Shown piece by piece: positions 42,655 to 46,614 of a stretch of 46,614 bases of DNA; positions within the stretch are counted from its first letter, which is position 1, and each line of letters starts with the position of its first letter. The stretch is from the NCBI GenBank assembly GCA_042095375.1, contig JBELBJ010000007.1, positions 1-46,614 on the forward strand, read 5' to 3'. This DNA is from GCA-2715645 sp042095375 (GTDB lineage Bacteria > Bacteroidota > Bacteroidia > Cytophagales > MED-G16). The notes under the pieces are model-generated. The model made no database searches. It was not told where the DNA came from and saw only the letters and a program-made list of their open reading frames with translations. A program made the translations under genes and the position numbers.

Positions 42655-44781
42655 ATGAAATTGATGCTGAAAAAATACTTTTTAAAGATTTCCAGTTTAT
42701 CATTATTAATTATCATTTTTATCTCATCATGTAATCTTGATGAATTTGATTTTGATAAAATATCTGATCAAGTTGTTTATAAGCCTGGTTTTGCTTTTCC
42801 TATTGCTAGAGTAAAGGCAACTATAGAAGATTTTTTGGATAAATCTGATACTACTATTATTATTGATAAAAGCAATAAAAATTTATTAAAAATTAGATAT
42901 GATCAACCTGATCTTATTGATGTGTCATTGAGTGAAGTATTTGATATATCAAGCGTTTCAACTAGTATATCTCAAAGTATGACTACTGAAACAGTTGATA
43001 TTGCTGATGTTTCAGGTACAGAAACAAAAATTACGCTAAGAAATTTAACTGATAATTTTCCTGCCTTATCTGGCTTAAATGCATTTGATGGTGCTCAAGC
43101 TCCTTTTCCAGGTTTTAATTCAAGTGGATTATCTGGAGGAGATTACAATTTTACTGCATTAGATCAATTTCAGTCTGCTACTTTCCAATCTGGAACTATG
43201 GAACTTACTATGGATAACCAACTTCCTGTTATAGTTAGTGCTACATATCAATTGAGAAGTGGAGGAACTCTTATTGGAGAGTTTGTTTTTACTGATGTAG
43301 CAGCAGGTCAAACTAAAACTGTTTCACTTAATTTAGCAGGAAAAACTTTTACAAATGCAATGACAGTTAATTTGAAAGAATTTGTAACACCTGGTTCTTC
43401 AGGATCAAATGTATCAATTAACTTAGATGGATCTTATATGGGTATAAAGGTTGATATTAAAAATGCTAAAATTAACTCTGGGGTAGTTAAGGTAACTGAT
43501 TCTAAAGCAGTTGAAAGCTCAACTGAATATCCAGTAGATATTGGCGACGGTATAAAATTAAAGAAGCTTACTTTAAAAACTGGTACAATCAATTTTACAA
43601 TATCTTCTGCTATGACTGTAGATATGGAGATGAAAATTAAACTTCCTAGAGGAATTAAAGATAATGATACACTTCAAACTACGATTAGTATACCTAGTGG
43701 ACAAACTATAAATTATGCATGGCATATAACTGGTTCTACACTAGATTTATTTTCACCTACAACCTCTACATATAATTCTTTGTTAGCAGAATTTGAAGTT
43801 GGTGTAAGTTCAGGAGGATCATATATTAATTATGCTTCTGGTCAAACAATATCTGTTACTGCAGGTTTCGCTAATTTAGAATTAGATTATGCTGAAGGTA
43901 ATTTTGGTCAGATGGAAGTTAAACTTGATTCTGGTAATTTTGATATAGGAGCTGATTTCTTTGATTTTTATGATAAAGTGGATGGTGAATTTTCTCTTAC
44001 TAACCCTAGTATGGGTCTTACATTAAAAAGCTCTATAGGGATTCCAGCGCAATTAGATCTTCAGGTTACAGGAATTGATAAAATAGGAAATACTTCATCA
44101 CTTGATGCAGAAAAACAGAGTATAAATTATCCTAAAACAGTTTCGGAGGGTGAGGTTGAAACGGTTATTGCATATAATAAAGATAATTCTAATATTGTTG
44201 GTCTTTTAGATTTACCTCCTGATGAATCTATATCTTATAAAGGATCAGTAAAACTTAACCCAGATGACACTACTGTTTCAAATAATTTTATTTATGGTGA
44301 TTCAAAGGTATCTGGGGGATTGTTTTTTGAAGTTCCATTTCAAATTTCAGCTAAAGATATGAGTTATAGTGATACAACTAATCTTGATTCTTTTGATAGT
44401 TCATACGAAGATTTTAATGATTATTTTAAAAGCGCAGAAATGTCAATGCAATTTACATCTGGTTTACCATTAGGTTTATCTGTTATTATATCATTCTTAG
44501 ATGATAGTTCCAATACTCCTTTAGTCACTTTAGATCCATTTACTATTGATCCGGCACCAGTCGATGATTCGTCTTTTATAAGTGCTAATTCTGAGGGTAC
44601 TGCTAAATTAAGTTTGAATAAGTCTCAGTCTGATAAAATTTATAAATCAACTAGAATGATATATCAAGTAAAAGTAAATTCCTTTCAAAATAAAGGGGTT
44701 AACATTACTTCAGATGCAAGTTTAGAGTTTATGCTTGCCATGAAAGTTTTATTTAACATTAGTAATCTAAATGGTGGTTAA
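42655..44781 (+). CDS. Large exported lipoprotein, unknown function
   Basis: 708 residues; no family recognised. The lipoprotein signal ends FISSC (Cys 26), followed by NLDEFDFD, an acid-rich stretch like Bacteroidota surface-export signals, so it may be displayed on the outside (inference). An ATG three codons downstream (42664) is an alternative start. The rest is rich in Ser, Thr, Gly and Asp and predicted all-beta, with repeated stretches such as TMELTMDNQLPVIVSATYQL, NVSINLDGSYMGIKVDIKNA and FEVPFQISAKDMSYSDTTN, suggesting several beta-sandwich domains. The DUF5723-type gene starts 3 bases after its stop, so the two are almost surely one operon. Confidence 0.82.
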   Translation: MKLMLKKYFLKISSLSLLIIIFISSCNLDEFDFDKISDQVVYKPGFAFPIARVKATIEDFLDKSDTTIIIDKSNKNLLKIRYDQPDLIDVSLSEVFDISSVSTSISQSMTTETVDIADVSGTETKITLRNLTDNFPALSGLNAFDGAQAPFPGFNSSGLSGGDYNFTALDQFQSATFQSGTMELTMDNQLPVIVSATYQLRSGGTLIGEFVFTDVAAGQTKTVSLNLAGKTFTNAMTVNLKEFVTPGSSGSNVSINLDGSYMGIKVDIKNAKINSGVVKVTDSKAVESSTEYPVDIGDGIKLKKLTLKTGTINFTISSAMTVDMEMKIKLPRGIKDNDTLQTTISIPSGQTINYAWHITGSTLDLFSPTTSTYNSLLAEFEVGVSSGGSYINYASGQTISVTAGFANLELDYAEGNFGQMEVKLDSGNFDIGADFFDFYDKVDGEFSLTNPSMGLTLKSSIGIPAQLDLQVTGIDKIGNTSSLDAEKQSINYPKTVSEGEVETVIAYNKDNSNIVGLLDLPPDESISYKGSVKLNPDDTTVSNNFIYGDSKVSGGLFFEVPFQISAKDMSYSDTTNLDSFDSSYEDFNDYFKSAEMSMQFTSGLPLGLSVIISFLDDSSNTPLVTLDPFTIDPAPVDDSSFISANSEGTAKLSLNKSQSDKIYKSTRMIYQVKVNSFQNKGVNITSDASLEFMLAMKVLFNISNLNGG

Positions 44782-44784
44782 TCG

Positions 44785-46269
44785 ATGAAAAAATTAAAAA
44801 CAATTTTATTCAGATTAATAATGAGATATTCACTCTTATTGTTTTTTATATTTTTCTCACTAAGTGGGTTTTCTCAAGGTTTTTTAACCATGTATGGATT
44901 GAAAGGATTACCAAATAATAATGAACTTAATCCGTCTTTGTATGATGATTCTAGTAAATTGTATATAGGACTTCCTGTTCTCTCTGGAATAAGTATGAAA
45001 TCAAGTCTCGATTTTGCTTACTCAGATTTAATTCATTATAGACCGGCAGGTGATTCATTAATAATTGATATTCCAAAATTTTACAAGAAACTAAAAAATA
45101 AAAATAAGCTTTCTCTAGAGTCGACTATTAATCTTTTCAGTTTTGCAATTAGAGGTAGAAGTAAAAAAGAATGGTTAGGTTTTGATAATTTTAGAGTTTC
45201 TTTTGATATAAAAGAAAGACTTTTAGGTCAGATTGGTATTGATAAAGGTTTTTTCACTCTTCTTCATGAAGGTAATATTAATTATTTAGGAAAAAACTTT
45301 GATTTAGGTAATATGTCCATGAATATGACTCATTATCGAGAGTATGGTATTGGTTTCACAAAAGATATAATGTTATTTGATAAAAGATTTTCTGCTGGCG
45401 TTAGAACGAAATTTTTGTTTGGAAAAGGTAATTTAAATGCTGATAAGTTCAATATGCAGTTATTGTCAGATGATTTGCCCTCTTTTTTACAATATACAGC
45501 ACTAGCTGATGCAAATGTTTCATCTCCTTTAATTTTTACATTTGATGATGAAGGTCTAATCGATGATGTTAATTCTTCAAACCTTGAAGATACAGATTCC
45601 TTAATTGGTTATCTTAGAAATACTAAAAACAAAGGTTTTGCATTGGATTTGGGTGCAACCTATGAATTTTCAGATAAAATTACTTTTGGTGCTAGCTTAA
45701 TTGATTTTGGAACCATAAGATGGAAAAAAGGCGTTTATAATTTATCTGCAAATGCTTCTTATAGATTTAATGGTGTTGATTTAACTCAATCTATTAATGA
45801 AGATGATGCTGATTATAAATCAACGGATGATGTTTTAGATGAAATGTTAGATTCATTAGAAAACTCTTATAAGATTACAAATTCAGAAAATAAATATTCA
45901 ACTCCAATTCCAACAAAATTGTATTTTTATGGAAATTATAAATATAATTATAAATTAGATTTTGGTTTATTATCAAGATTCTATTTCTATGAAAATAATT
46001 CTGATTTTTCATTAACTCTATCTGCTAATGCAAAGCCAGTGAAGTGGTTTTCATTTTCAGCTAGTTATTCTGCCATTAATGGAAACTATAATAATCTAGG
46101 TATTGGTATGACTATACGTGGTGGACCTGTTCAATTTTATTTATTATCTGATAATATAGCAGCTGCTATGAGGCCTTCTAGAGCTCAATTTATTAATTTT
46201 AGATTTGGTATAAATTTATTATTTGGTAGAGATTGGGGAACCTATATTGTAAATAGTCCAAGACAGTAA
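44785..46269 (+). CDS. DUF5723-type outer-membrane barrel protein
   Basis: 494 residues. The signal peptide ends GFSQ|G; a second ATG at 44821 (MRYSLLLFFIFF) would give a more normal signal. The start of the mature part, MYGLKGLPNNNELNPSLYDD, resembles the PorV/FadL-like opening of DUF5723 proteins. Many amphipathic beta strands follow (RVSFDIKERLLGQIGI, GFALDLGATYEFSDKITFGASL) and the C-terminus ends with a barrel strand plus GRDWGTYIVNSPRQ. Function unknown; co-encoded with the large lipoprotein, it may anchor or export it (inference). Confidence 0.82.
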   Translation: MKKLKTILFRLIMRYSLLLFFIFFSLSGFSQGFLTMYGLKGLPNNNELNPSLYDDSSKLYIGLPVLSGISMKSSLDFAYSDLIHYRPAGDSLIIDIPKFYKKLKNKNKLSLESTINLFSFAIRGRSKKEWLGFDNFRVSFDIKERLLGQIGIDKGFFTLLHEGNINYLGKNFDLGNMSMNMTHYREYGIGFTKDIMLFDKRFSAGVRTKFLFGKGNLNADKFNMQLLSDDLPSFLQYTALADANVSSPLIFTFDDEGLIDDVNSSNLEDTDSLIGYLRNTKNKGFALDLGATYEFSDKITFGASLIDFGTIRWKKGVYNLSANASYRFNGVDLTQSINEDDADYKSTDDVLDEMLDSLENSYKITNSENKYSTPIPTKLYFYGNYKYNYKLDFGLLSRFYFYENNSDFSLTLSANAKPVKWFSFSASYSAINGNYNNLGIGMTIRGGPVQFYLLSDNIAAAMRPSRAQFINFRFGINLLFGRDWGTYIVNSPRQ

Positions 46270-46300
46270 ATCAACCAGTTCACTCTTCAAATTAAATTAT

Positions 46301-46614
46301 ATGTTTTTACTCCTTTATTTAAGTATCAATTCAATTATTTTACATTTTCCTGAAAATAAATGGATAGATATATTTAATGGTAAAAACTTGAAGGGCTGGG
46401 AAATTAAAATTAGAGGCCATAAAGTAAATGATAATTTTAATAATACTTTTAAAGTTAAGGATGGTGTTTTAGAAGTTTCATATGATGGATATGATCAATT
46501 TAACGATAAATTCGGCCATATTTTTTATATTTTAAAGGAATTTGAAGATTATCATTTAAGTTTAGAATATCGTTTTTTTGGATCTCATTTGTCAGGTGCA
46601 CCATCTTGGTCTAT
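46301..46614 (+). CDS. 3-keto-disaccharide hydrolase (DUF1080) protein, cut by window end
   Basis: The first 104 residues are present; the gene runs off the window. A short hydrophobic start (MFLLLYLSINSIILHF) serves as signal or anchor. The domain begins KWIDIFNGKNLKGWEIKIRGH, read as WIDIFNGKNLKGW plus EIKIRGH, and continues with TFKVKDGVLEVSYDGYD and EFEDYHLSLEYRFFG, all typical of DUF1080 concanavalin-like glycoside hydrolases. Such proteins cut 3-keto-glycosides and often sit near sulfatases and sugar oxidases in marine Bacteroidota, as here. It follows the DUF5723-type gene by 31 bases. Confidence 0.85.
   Translation, partial: MFLLLYLSINSIILHFPENKWIDIFNGKNLKGWEIKIRGHKVNDNFNNTFKVKDGVLEVSYDGYDQFNDKFGHIFYILKEFEDYHLSLEYRFFGSHLSGAPSWS

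Noticed and set aside
1..46614. Search for tRNA, rRNA, CRISPR, insertion sequences and phage or defence genes
   Set aside because: All intergenic spacers are below about 170 bases and none shows a tRNA cloverleaf or repeat array; no transposase, integrase or nuclease-type defence gene was seen.

Overview
The window looks like a chromosomal scaffold from a marine, low-GC member of Bacteroidota, most likely the Flavobacteriia. Four things point that way. The DNA is very AT-rich and gene-dense, with almost no purine-rich Shine-Dalgarno motifs before start codons. The few promoters that can be read match the Bacteroidota pattern TTG-N(17-23)-TAnnTTTG. Several families are typical of the group: DUF2911, a DUF5723-type outer-membrane protein, 3-keto-disaccharide hydrolase (DUF1080), a SMUG/DUF4918-type glycosylase, and many lipoproteins with an S-C lipobox. 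Transport is largely sodium-driven (a vSGLT-like symporter, a second SSS symporter, NhaC). Three runs of exactly 100 N (1755-1854, 18729-18828, 20538-20637) mark scaffold gaps of unknown length. Each one interrupts genes.

Layout. 1-4036: a metallophosphoesterase with a damaged 5' end, then leftward genes for a CDGSH protein, a DUF4442 thioesterase-like protein, a SnoaL-like lipoprotein and the sugar symporter SglT. 4149-8667: a sorbosone-dehydrogenase-like lipoprotein, murB, a YebC-family regulator and guaA. 8677-18226: a TPR plus periplasmic-binding fusion, an ICMT-like methyltransferase, sppA, kdsB, an NfeD-type membrane protease, a LysM-RlpA protein, pyrE, a NUDIX hydrolase and a class V aminotransferase. 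18213-23479: an amino-acid permease, the xylose genes xylB-xylA, and nhaC. 23534-26840: three rightward exported hydrolase or modifying enzymes (lipase-like, NlpC/P60, formylglycine-generating enzyme). 26837-31966: a methyltransferase, a TlpA-like protein, a secreted HMA protein with an outer-membrane barrel, an N4-glycosylasparaginase, a uracil-DNA-glycosylase-like protein and a dienelactone hydrolase. 31974-35589: DUF2911, galE, a sugar nucleotidyltransferase and a tandem pair of Cys-rich exported proteins. 35685-46614: an SSS symporter, a YwaF-like membrane protein, the transhydrogenase operon pntAA-pntAB-pntB, a sulfatase, a very large lipoprotein with a DUF5723 partner, and a truncated DUF1080 hydrolase.

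How it fits together. Most genes are housekeeping (cell wall, LPS precursor, nucleotides, NADPH) mixed with sugar scavenging. SglT, the sorbosone-dehydrogenase-like protein, XylA/XylB, GalE, the sulfatase and the DUF1080 protein could serve use of sulfated or xylose-containing polysaccharides. The formylglycine-generating enzyme has both active-site cysteines, and the sulfatase carries its CAPSR target.

I see no rRNA, tRNA, CRISPR array, insertion sequence, phage or defence module, and no intergenic stretch above 300 bases. I found no convincing new multi-gene system. The most unusual signals are a perfect 19-bp-arm palindrome inside the sulfatase gene, a perfect 9-bp inverted repeat over the nhaC/lipase divergent promoter, nine convergent gene pairs with no space for a terminator, a tandem pair of unrecognised Cys-rich exported proteins, and a secreted HMA protein with a Cys/His tail.
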